From: Deltaproteobacteria bacterium
GTDB taxonomy: Bacteria; Desulfobacterota; Desulfobacteria; C00003060; C00003106
Direction of reading: 5' to 3'
DNA length: 11,390 nt
Assembly: GCA_019314005.1 (NCBI GenBank)
Contig: JAFDAE010000053.1
Location: forward strand, 1-11,390
In this document: one piece after another, positions 1 through 6,384 of the stretch
How the letters are laid out: the number at the start of each line of letters is the position of its first letter
Position numbering within the stretch: the stretch's first letter is position 1
Position numbers and translations under genes: made by a program
The notes under the pieces: model-generated
What the model was told of the DNA's origin: nothing
Database searches by the model: none
The model's input: the letters and a program-made list of their open reading frames with translations, nothing else

Positions 1-1890
1 GCCCGGACGGTCGCCAATATTGATGTTGCGTGGCTCGAAAAACTGGGTGGGCATCTTTGCCGTTCTTGGTATTCTGAGCCGCATTGGGAAAAGAAACGCG
101 GTGAAGTTGTCGCTTATGAGAAGAAGACCCTGTTTGGCCTCCCAGTTGTGGAAAAACGAAAGGTCGGCTACGGCAGGATAAAACCGGATGAGGCAAACGA
201 GATATTCATCCGTTCAGCGCTCATCGAAGGAGATATAAATCGAACCTATCCCTTTTTGCAACACAATCAAAAGCTGATCGCAAGTATTGAGGACCTTGAA
301 AATAAAACCCGGAAGCGGAATCTCCTGGCGGATGAAGAGGCGATGTTTCAATTTTATGCGGAACGGATCAAAGGGTTCAGCGATATTCGCAGCTTTAATA
401 AATTTCTCAAGGAGAAAGCCGATGACCGATTCCTCAGAATGCGCGAGGAAAACCTGCTAATCGAAGAACCGGACAGGGATAAGCTCAAACAGCTTCCGGA
501 CCACCTAAGGATCGGGGACCACAAATTAAAGCTCGCTTACTCCTTTAATCCCGCACACGAAGAAGATGGAATAACCCTGGTAATTCCCCAAGAGATCGTA
601 CACATCATTCCCCATGAACCTCTTGAATGGCTGGTACCCGGACTCTTGGAAGAAAAAATCGCTGTTCTCTTAAAGGGACTTCCCCGGTCGATTAGAAGAA
701 ACTTTGTGCCAATCGCCCGTTACGCCAAAGAGATCGCAAATGAACTCCCAAAATCCCATGAGTCGTTTTACACCTGTGTTGAAAGGCATATCCGAAAACG
801 CTACGGTATTAAGATCACACGAGATGTCTGGCCCCTGGAACTCCCTTCCCCGCACCTTATGATGCGGTTTTCAGTGGTTGACGGCAAAGGCAAGGAGATC
901 GCAAGCGGACGAGATCTGCAGAGGCTTTCTCGGGACATCCCGGAAGGGGAAATAGATTCTCGGTGGGAGGCCGCACAAAAGCAATGGGAAAGATCCGGTA
1001 TTATCTCCTGGGACTTTGGTGAACTCCCGAAAAAGGTGGGCCTTGATTCGCAAGAGGCGGATATATCTCTGTTTGCCTACCCAGGGCTCCAAGCAGAAGG
1101 AGACTCTGTTGCGGTCCGGCTATTCAGGTCTCCTGAAGAGGCCGACAAGACAAGCCGGCAAGGGATCATCCTGCTCTATTCGCTCTATTTTGCTGATGAA
1201 TTGAAACACGCGAAAAATGCGCTCTTTATACCAAAGGATATGGAGAGACTCTGCAAGCCGTTCGGCACAGCCAAAAAAGTCAACCGGTCCATGTTTGAGT
1301 GCGTAAAACGACATTTGTTCGATGTAAAGGATAAAATCATCCGCGGTGAGGCCGAATTCTTACACAGAGCGGACAAGCTGCGCGGCAGGATCTTTTCAAT
1401 CGGGGACAAGGCAAAGAACTTGATTCAAGAGGTCTTACAGGAACGAAAGGCCGCCTTGGATGCCATTGTCAGGTTTGCTTCCCTTTCCGTCAAAAACAGT
1501 AGTGCCAACCAATTTTATCAAACACTGGCAAACGATCTGAACCGGCTCCTTCCGGCAAACTTTCTCGATCTTTATGATCTATCACGCATAGAACACCTTC
1601 CACGGTACTTGAACGCGCTGCAACTTAGAGCAGAACGGGCCTATTCTAACCTGGACAAAGATCAGCTCAAGGCTCAAGAACTCGTACCCCATATTGAACG
1701 TTTGCAAGAGGCGCGTAAAAAAATCGGGGATAACGCACCGCTTACGGCATTAACGCTCCTTGATGATTTTCGTTGGATGATTGAAGAATTTAAGGTTTCT
1801 CTATTTGCCCAGGAGTTGCGGACTCCCTACCCTATTTCCGGCACTCGATTGAATAAAAAATGGAGAAAGATTGAGGAACTTCTACCATGA
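1..1890 (+). CDS. hrpA: ATP-dependent RNA helicase HrpA, C-terminal part (5' end outside window)
   Basis: The reading frame is open from base 1 to the TGA at 1888-1890, giving 629 residues with no start in view. It is therefore the 3' part of a longer gene; the GTG at 148 is internal. From memory of E. coli HrpA (about 1300 residues), the visible part matches the region after the helicase core, including the DUF3418 C-terminal domain. Matching blocks include 'YSEPHWEKKRGEVVAYEK' and 'LFGLPVV' near the window start, 'SLPRSIRRNFVP' in the middle, and 'RWMIEEFKVSLFAQELRTPY' at the end. The DEAH motor (Walker A/B, motif VI) lies upstream and cannot be checked. In E. coli HrpA is a DEAH/RHA helicase implicated in mRNA processing and rescue of stalled ribosomes. 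The stop codon is also the first three bases of an inverted-repeat element, and the gene converges on a lipoprotein gene. Confidence 0.95.
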   Translation, partial: ARTVANIDVAWLEKLGGHLCRSWYSEPHWEKKRGEVVAYEKKTLFGLPVVEKRKVGYGRIKPDEANEIFIRSALIEGDINRTYPFLQHNQKLIASIEDLENKTRKRNLLADEEAMFQFYAERIKGFSDIRSFNKFLKEKADDRFLRMREENLLIEEPDRDKLKQLPDHLRIGDHKLKLAYSFNPAHEEDGITLVIPQEIVHIIPHEPLEWLVPGLLEEKIAVLLKGLPRSIRRNFVPIARYAKEIANELPKSHESFYTCVERHIRKRYGIKITRDVWPLELPSPHLMMRFSVVDGKGKEIASGRDLQRLSRDIPEGEIDSRWEAAQKQWERSGIISWDFGELPKKVGLDSQEADISLFAYPGLQAEGDSVAVRLFRSPEEADKTSRQGIILLYSLYFADELKHAKNALFIPKDMERLCKPFGTAKKVNRSMFECVKRHLFDVKDKIIRGEAEFLHRADKLRGRIFSIGDKAKNLIQEVLQERKAALDAIVRFASLSVKNSSANQFYQTLANDLNRLLPANFLDLYDLSRIEHLPRYLNALQLRAERAYSNLDKDQLKAQELVPHIERLQEARKKIGDNAPLTALTLLDDFRWMIEEFKVSLFAQELRTPYPISGTRLNKKWRKIEELLP

Positions 1891-2053
1891 GACCTTTGAA
1901 AAATGTTCAATTTTGTTCAAGTTCAAGGATGGCGAAGATTTTAACCGGAGGAATACATTGAGTATTTTGAGGATTAAAATCTGAGCCAGACGCAGGCACG
2001 AAGTGAAGCGTCAGCGCTATTTGGGCAAAAGAGGACGTTTTTCAAAGGTCTCA
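1888..2053. repeat. 166-bp inverted-repeat (MITE-like) element, copy 1 of family A
   Basis: The element starts TGAGACCTTTGAAAAA (1888-1903) and ends with its exact reverse complement (2038-2053), a perfect 16-bp terminal inverted repeat around a 134-nt interior. The first three bases are the hrpA stop codon. The last three, read on the minus strand, are the TGA stop of the convergent lipoprotein gene. The interior is roughly 80% alike over its main arm to the second copy at 8965-9131, which lies in the opposite orientation. No transposase or ORF is present. It could be a non-autonomous mobile element, a bidirectional terminator between convergent genes, or a structured RNA. No T-run follows the outer stem, so a classical intrinsic terminator is not evident. 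Confidence 0.85.
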
Positions 2054-2470
2054 CCATAACTGCTTGTCGATCGGTCTAAGCGAATCAAGAATAGCCACCC
2101 AGTCACGTTTCATCTTTTTTGCCTTCATAATAAACTGCACTTGTACCCCATTCTGCGTAATCGAGAAATAGACATCGGCCTTCTGGCCCCTCTCCTTCTT
2201 AAAGGTTCGTCCTATTGTTATCTTAGCGTTATGGTCCAAAGAAAACTTTTCTACGATCTTATTAATTTCGTTACCTATCTCTCGAGGATTGGCATAATCG
2301 GAACGGCTTCCGTATGTGGCTTGAACGAGCGTTTGTATGTCTTTATGTACAATGGCATCCATGGCAAGCACCACTGCCCCTCCAGGGGAACTGTTGGGCC
2401 CTGTCGAACAGGCGGCTACAAGAAAAAGGACTGTTATAGCAAGATATATTTGTAAGTTCTGTTTACTCAT
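2051..2470 (-). CDS. Small lipoprotein, possibly DUF4878/NTF2-like fold
   Basis: The protein has about 139 residues and a type II signal peptide: hydrophobic stretch 'IYLAITVLFLVAAC' with a lipobox 'LVAAC', so the cysteine near residue 21 would be lipidated. Residue +2 is Ser, which suggests outer-membrane sorting if a Lol system operates. After a short linker, 'SPGGAVVLAMDAIVHKDIQTLVQ' resembles the opening helix of DUF4878-type lipoproteins, followed by an alternating strand-like region up to 'WVAILDSL'. The function is unknown. Two tandem ATGs (2473 and 2470, minus strand) are possible. I chose 2470 because the GAGG just upstream then has a 5-nt spacing, against 2 nt for the other. The stop codon is the terminal TGA of the adjacent inverted-repeat element. 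The next gene upstream on this strand is the cysteine-rich protein gene at 2589-2876. Confidence 0.8.
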   Translation of the reverse strand: MSKQNLQIYLAITVLFLVAACSTGPNSSPGGAVVLAMDAIVHKDIQTLVQATYGSRSDYANPREIGNEINKIVEKFSLDHNAKITIGRTFKKERGQKADVYFSITQNGVQVQFIMKAKKMKRDWVAILDSLRPIDKQLW

Positions 2471-2485
2471 CATTACCTCGTTTCG

Positions 2486-2591
2486 TAACTGCTCAGGTTT
2501 GTTAGGTTCAAAGTTCAGAGGTTCACGGTTCGAGGTTAAACCGGCGAGTAACCGTGAACCTTGAACCGTGAACTCTGAACCTGATCAGTTA
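2486..2591. repeat. Palindromic GGTTCA-type intergenic repeat (family B, full copy)
   Basis: The ends are TAACTGCTCAGG (2486-2497) and CCTGATCAGTTA (2580-2591), an inverted repeat with one mismatch in 12. Inside, the left arm is built of GGTTCA/GTTCAGAGGTTCACGG units and the right arm of AACCGTGAACCTTGAACC units, so the two arms fold back on each other around a short centre (about 2537-2550). The right end supplies the TAA stop codon of the minus-strand gene 2589-2876. The left half closely matches 11235-11282. It fills most of the 118-nt gap between the two minus-strand genes. Confidence 0.8.
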
Positions 2592-2876
2592 TTTCCCAAA
2601 CAGGTTTTCAAGCGCTTCCAACGCCTTTTCCTGCGTTTCTATCCCCTTTTCCCCCTCAGATGTATCCTTGAACTGAAACATGTCGCAAAAATTGGCCCGA
2701 TCCTTGTCGGCCACGTATTCAGCTATCGGTTCCCGGCATTCATGATGAGCGCCGGTGTCGTAAAATATGCAGTTCAGGCACACATGAAGGTCGTGTCCGC
2801 AAAAGGGGCATTCGTCTCTCCTCCCTGGTTGGGAATCAAATGCCGGCTCATTTTTACAATGATAACATCTTTTCAT
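2589..2876 (-). CDS. Cysteine-rich, zinc-ribbon-like small protein of unknown function
   Basis: The protein has 95 residues and eight cysteines. CxxC pairs lie at C4/C7, C23/C26 and C33/C36, with single cysteines at C47 and C64 and a His pair at 44-45. The first two pairs ('CYHC', 'CPFCG') form a classical zinc-ribbon arrangement. The stretch 'HVCLNCIFYDTGAHHECRE' continues into 'ADKDRANFCDMFQF', which could hold a second metal site. The last 25 residues are charged and probably helical ('GIETQEKALEALENLFGK'). I recognise the general type as a conserved hypothetical protein but cannot assign a function. No signal peptide or membrane segment is visible, so it is probably cytosolic. The ATG at 2876 is the only sensible start; its upstream sequence has no strong Shine-Dalgarno. 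The stop (TAA) overlaps the palindromic repeat. Confidence 0.8.
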   Translation of the reverse strand: MKRCYHCKNEPAFDSQPGRRDECPFCGHDLHVCLNCIFYDTGAHHECREPIAEYVADKDRANFCDMFQFKDTSEGEKGIETQEKALEALENLFGK

Positions 2877-3027
2877 TGTGAATGTATCTTATATTAATCA
2901 ACTTAAATTTCCAAGTACAAATGCAGAATTCCCTCCCCTATTTTTTCACCATCAAAAATAGCTGGAAAAATCGGTAGGAATATGACAAAAGTATTTCTTA
3001 AAAATCTTCCAATTTTTAGGAGCTGCC
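2877..3027. promoter_or_regulatory. Divergent AT-rich intergenic region with an 8-bp inverted repeat
   Basis: This 151-nt AT-rich spacer separates the cysteine-rich gene (-) from the methionine enzyme gene (+), so promoters for both must lie here or nearby. CTATTTTT (2938-2945) and AAAAATAG (2954-2961) form a perfect 8-bp inverted repeat with an 8-nt spacer, which could be an operator or a small hairpin. AGGAG at 3018-3022, 5 nt before the ATG at 3028, is a clear ribosome binding site. On the minus strand a weak pair TTGGAA-N17-TAAGAT lies close to the start at 2876. I see no S-box (SAM-I) or cobalamin riboswitch signature. Confidence 0.4.
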
Positions 3028-4875
3028 ATGCATAAGAATAAATCTTTTCTGGAAAGAATATCTGAAGGCGTTGTCCTTGGGGATGGCGCTATAGGTACCC
3101 GGTTTTATGAAATGGGAGTCGATATTACTACCTGCTACGACTATTTGAATATTGTAGAACCGGAAATGGTAAAGAACATCCACCGTTCCTACCTTGAAGC
3201 GGGAAGTGAACTAATAGAGACAAATACGTTCGCCGCAAACCGGTATAAGCTTGAGAAATACGGTCTGGAACACAAAATTAAAGATATCAATAACAGGGGG
3301 GCAAAACTCGCCCTTGAGGTCGCGGGAGATAACGCCTGGGTAGCGGGCTCCGTAGGTCCTCTCGGTATCGACATCGCAATGTCCGAACATGAAGAGTTGT
3401 CAGCAGGTGATGTTGAAGCAATCTTTCGAGAACAGATAGAGATCCTTGCTGAATCCAGCGTTGATGTCATTATCCTTGAAACCTTTGCTGACCTTGATGA
3501 GATGCTGGCTGCAATACGGGCCGCAAAATCGGTCTCTTCTCTTCCGATTATTTCACAGCTGGTCTATCCATTTCAGGGAAGAACCATGTATGGCAAAACC
3601 GCCTATGACTGTGCCTCTGCATGTCTGGAAGCCGGGGCTGATATTGTGGGTTCCAATTGCGGCCGCGGGATCACCGGTATGATCGAAACCGTAAAGCAAC
3701 TCACCCGGATAAAAGATGCCCCCATTTCTGTATACGCGAATGCCGGCATGCCGGAGCTCCAAGAAAGTCGGGCCATGTTCATGATAGATGAGGATTACTT
3801 CTCCAAAAAGGTCATGGAAATGGTCGATATGGGGGCGACTCTTGTGGGAGGATGTTGCGGTACCAACCAGTCACACATAGCCGCGCTTGCGAGAAAGATC
3901 TCTGCACGAAAAGGGAAAAAGAGCTTGAAAATACCTGTCGCGGAAGTCCCTTCACAGGTGCAGCCGCAGGAGATCAAGTTTAAAAAAGGGGGATTCCTGG
4001 ACAGCCTCATTCCAGGTCAACTTCCTGTGATTGTTGAAATCGACCCCCCCCATCATTTAGATATCTCCCATATTATGGAAGGCGCAAAAAAGATTGCAGA
4101 GGCGGGCGCAAACGGCATCTCTCTTGCTGAAAACCCTCTGGCCATACTTAGAATGGGCAATATCTCCCTTGCCCATCTCATTAAGAGAGACGCCGGTATT
4201 CAGACTATAGTGCATATGACATGTCGCGATAGAAACATTCTGGGTCTACAATCAGCTCTCATGGGAGCCCACGCACTCGAAATAGAAGGGATGTTGGCCA
4301 TAACCGGCGATCCGGCAAACTTTACTGACCAGCCCGGAGCAAAAGGGGTGTTTTCGATAAATTCGTTCCGCCTCATTGAAATCATGACAAAGCTGAATAA
4401 TGGAACCAATATGTCCGGGAAATCGATAAAAATGGAGACTAATTTTTCTATAGCGGGAGCCCTAAACTTTGTTGCAAAGCACCCGGACATCCAGTTGAAA
4501 AGGCTAAAGAAAAAGGTCGAGTGCGGCGCTCAGTTTATGATGACGCAACCCTTATTCGTTAAAAAAGATATTGAAGTGCTTGTAGAAAAAACAAGGGATT
4601 GCCATATCCCGATCTTTGTGGGGATCTATCCCCTGTTGTCACATAAGAATGCAGAGTTTCTCCATCATGAAGTCCCCGGTATCAATATACCAAAATATAT
4701 TAGGGACCGGATGGGACAGTATGAGGACAAAAACGATCAGAGAAAGGCAGGGGTGGATATCGCCAAAGAACTGATTACGGATGTCAAAGATATTGTAGAC
4801 GGAATTTATATCATAAGTCCTTTGAACATCTGGAAAATATCATTAAGCCTATTGAATCATATTAGGAAAGGGTAA
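3028..4875 (+). CDS. Bifunctional homocysteine S-methyltransferase / methylenetetrahydrofolate reductase (YitJ-type)
   Basis: The protein has 615 residues, close to B. subtilis YitJ. Residues ~1-295 are a homocysteine S-methyltransferase domain: 'LGDGAIGTRFYEMG' at the start, 'ELIETNTFAANRYKLEKYGL', and the zinc ligands C211 ('GSNCGRG') and C276-C277 ('GGCCGT'). Residues ~315-615 are a methylenetetrahydrofolate reductase (MetF-type) TIM barrel: 'VIVEIDPPHHLD', 'NGISLAENPLAILRMGNI', 'THMTCRD'-like 'VHMTCRDRN', 'AITGDPA', and 'QFMMTQPLF', with the flavin and folate sites expected there. Together the domains would make methyl-THF and pass methyl groups to homocysteine to give methionine; the true methyl donor of the N-terminal domain is not decided by sequence. 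All key motifs look intact. AGGAG sits 5 nt before the ATG. The stop codon runs straight into a repeat tract. It is probably a single transcription unit, or leads weakly into the next genes. Confidence 0.93.
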   Translation: MHKNKSFLERISEGVVLGDGAIGTRFYEMGVDITTCYDYLNIVEPEMVKNIHRSYLEAGSELIETNTFAANRYKLEKYGLEHKIKDINNRGAKLALEVAGDNAWVAGSVGPLGIDIAMSEHEELSAGDVEAIFREQIEILAESSVDVIILETFADLDEMLAAIRAAKSVSSLPIISQLVYPFQGRTMYGKTAYDCASACLEAGADIVGSNCGRGITGMIETVKQLTRIKDAPISVYANAGMPELQESRAMFMIDEDYFSKKVMEMVDMGATLVGGCCGTNQSHIAALARKISARKGKKSLKIPVAEVPSQVQPQEIKFKKGGFLDSLIPGQLPVIVEIDPPHHLDISHIMEGAKKIAEAGANGISLAENPLAILRMGNISLAHLIKRDAGIQTIVHMTCRDRNILGLQSALMGAHALEIEGMLAITGDPANFTDQPGAKGVFSINSFRLIEIMTKLNNGTNMSGKSIKMETNFSIAGALNFVAKHPDIQLKRLKKKVECGAQFMMTQPLFVKKDIEVLVEKTRDCHIPIFVGIYPLLSHKNAEFLHHEVPGINIPKYIRDRMGQYEDKNDQRKAGVDIAKELITDVKDIVDGIYIISPLNIWKISLSLLNHIRKG

Positions 4876-5087
4876 ACCGGGTTACGGGTTGCGAGTTGCG
4901 GGTTTCGGGTTCAAGGTGTCGGGTTTTGGGTATGAGGTTTCAGGTTTGGATCCTTTCAGCTTTGACCTATGACCCATGAGCTATTTTCTGGCACCCGAAA
5001 CCTAACCCCTAACACCTGTCTTCTGACTTCTGACTTCTGACATCTGTTCTCTGACCTCTGTCTTCTGACCTCTTAAACCAGGAATTT
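4876..5087. repeat. Degenerate GGGTT / TTCTGAC tandem-repeat spacer
   Basis: The tract starts directly after the TAA of the methionine enzyme. The first half (4876-4950) is G/T-rich and built of variants of GGGTTnCGGGTT and GAGGTTTCAGGTTT. The second half (about 4985-5075) is C/T-rich. It begins with ACCCGAAACCTAACCCCTAA, whose GGTTTCGGGT complement appears in the first half, and then runs as 7- to 9-nt units of the TTCTGAC/CTCTG type. The halves can pair imperfectly, and I see no coding potential. AGGA at 5080-5083, 4 nt before the ATG at 5088, is the likely ribosome binding site of the next gene. Confidence 0.75.
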
Positions 5088-6380
5088 ATGGATTTGCCTC
5101 TTGACGACAAAAAGTCAATTATCGCGTGGAGCATGTATGATTGGGCCAATTCGGCCTTTGCAACCACGATTATGGCTGGATTCTTTCCGATCTTTTTTAA
5201 GCAATTCTGGAGCGTTGGCGTTGACACCACGGTAAGCACAGCCAGGTTGGGGCTGGCAAATTCTATTGCGGGCATCACTGTAGCTTTGTCGGCACCCATA
5301 TTGGGGGCTATTGCTGACAAAGGCACGGCAAAAAAGAAATTTCTCCTTTTCTTTGCTTACATGGGCATTGTGATGACCTCGGCCCTGTACATGGTTTCAA
5401 AGGGTAACTGGCCCATGGCCATCATGCTGTACGTCTTTGCAACCATAGGATTCTCAGGGGGGAACATCTTCTATGACTCGTTGATCACCGGTGTCGCGTC
5501 TAAGAATAATATAGATTTTGTTTCTGCATTGGGTTTCTCGCTTGGATATTTAGGCGGTGGTATTCTTTTTGCGGTGAATGTATGGATGACCCTCAGTCCC
5601 GCGACATTTGGACTCGCAGACGCTGGAGAAGCTGTAAGACTTTCATTTCTATCCGTGGGTGTTTGGTGGGCGGTTTTTTCGGTGCCTCTCCTCTTGTTTG
5701 TAAAGGAGCCTGCGATTGAAGAGGCAAAACCTGGCGTGAATATGGTGAAAGCAGGTTTTACTCAATTGAAAGAGACTTTTCAGGAAGTCCGTCAATTGAA
5801 ACCCATCGTTCTGTTCCTCGCGGCTTACTGGCTTTACATGGACGGCGTGGATACAATCATACGCATGGCAGTGGATTACGGCATTTCCATCGGTTTTGAA
5901 TCGAATGATTTAATTGTTGCCTTGCTCATCACTCAATTCGTCGGGTTCCCATCCGCCATAGGATTCGGTTATCTTGGGGGTAAAATCGGCGCCAAGCCCG
6001 CTATCTTTATCGCCATTGCGGTTTATCTGTTTGTTTCCATCTGGGCCGCTTTCATAGAAACCAAAAACGAATTCTATATCCTGGCCATTATCATTGGTCT
6101 GGTCCAGGGTGGTATTCAGGCATTAAGTCGCTCATATTACGCGAAAATAATCCCTGTTGACAAATCAGCCGAGTACTTCGGCTTTTATAATATGTTAGGG
6201 AGATTCGCTACCGTCATTGGTCCCGTCGTCATGGGCGGAGTTGCTCTGCTTGTAAGGTCTATGGGTTATAGCAGCAATATCGCGTCACGAGCAAGCATTG
6301 CATCTATTTCAATCTTCTTTATAGCCGGTGGAACCTTATTCTATTTTGTGAATGAAGAGAGAGGTAGAGAAGGAGTATGA
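5088..6380 (+). CDS. MFS transporter, UMF1/Atg22-like family
   Basis: The protein is a 430-residue polytopic membrane protein, mostly hydrophobic with about 11-12 predictable membrane segments and a longer charged loop in the middle (residues ~205-240). Family signatures are clear: 'AWSMYDWANSAFATTIMAGF' near residue 13, 'APILGAIADKGTAKKKF' at 69-85 (the MFS loop 2-3 motif in its UMF1 form), 'GFSGGNIFYDSLI', and 'GGIQALSRSYYAKIIP' followed by 'AEYFGFYNMLGRFATVIGP' near the C-terminus. UMF1 is TCDB family 2.A.1.24. The yeast relative Atg22 exports amino acids from the vacuole, while bacterial substrates are largely unknown. The next gene, an acyltransferase/ACP/acyl ligase fusion, starts 4 nt after this stop, so the two are almost certainly co-transcribed. 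This makes a lipid-related substrate a reasonable hypothesis. A weak SD (AGGA) lies 4 nt before the ATG. Confidence 0.9.
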   Translation: MDLPLDDKKSIIAWSMYDWANSAFATTIMAGFFPIFFKQFWSVGVDTTVSTARLGLANSIAGITVALSAPILGAIADKGTAKKKFLLFFAYMGIVMTSALYMVSKGNWPMAIMLYVFATIGFSGGNIFYDSLITGVASKNNIDFVSALGFSLGYLGGGILFAVNVWMTLSPATFGLADAGEAVRLSFLSVGVWWAVFSVPLLLFVKEPAIEEAKPGVNMVKAGFTQLKETFQEVRQLKPIVLFLAAYWLYMDGVDTIIRMAVDYGISIGFESNDLIVALLITQFVGFPSAIGFGYLGGKIGAKPAIFIAIAVYLFVSIWAAFIETKNEFYILAIIIGLVQGGIQALSRSYYAKIIPVDKSAEYFGFYNMLGRFATVIGPVVMGGVALLVRSMGYSSNIASRASIASISIFFIAGGTLFYFVNEERGREGV

Positions 6381-6384
6381 ACTC

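Noticed and set aside
1888..2053. CRISPR array or attachment site as explanation for the repeated sequences.
   Set aside because: The copies are dispersed single elements with inverted ends, not regularly spaced direct repeats. There is no cas gene, integrase or tRNA gene in the window.
2568..2897. A plus-strand open frame of 109 codons opposite the cysteine-rich gene.
   Set aside because: It is the complement of a gene with ordered CxxC pairs, its start lies within the palindromic repeat, and the translation has no domain-like pattern.
2877..3027. Possible SAM or cobalamin riboswitch in front of the methionine enzyme gene.
   Set aside because: The 151-nt spacer is AT-rich with only one small 8-bp inverted repeat, and none of the conserved riboswitch core motifs is visible.
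5009..5326. A minus-strand open frame of 105 codons across the repeat tract and the start of the permease gene.
   Set aside because: Its C-terminus is low-complexity translation of the TTCTGAC repeats (the 'RSEDRGQRT' type), and the rest is the complement of a well-supported UMF1 gene.
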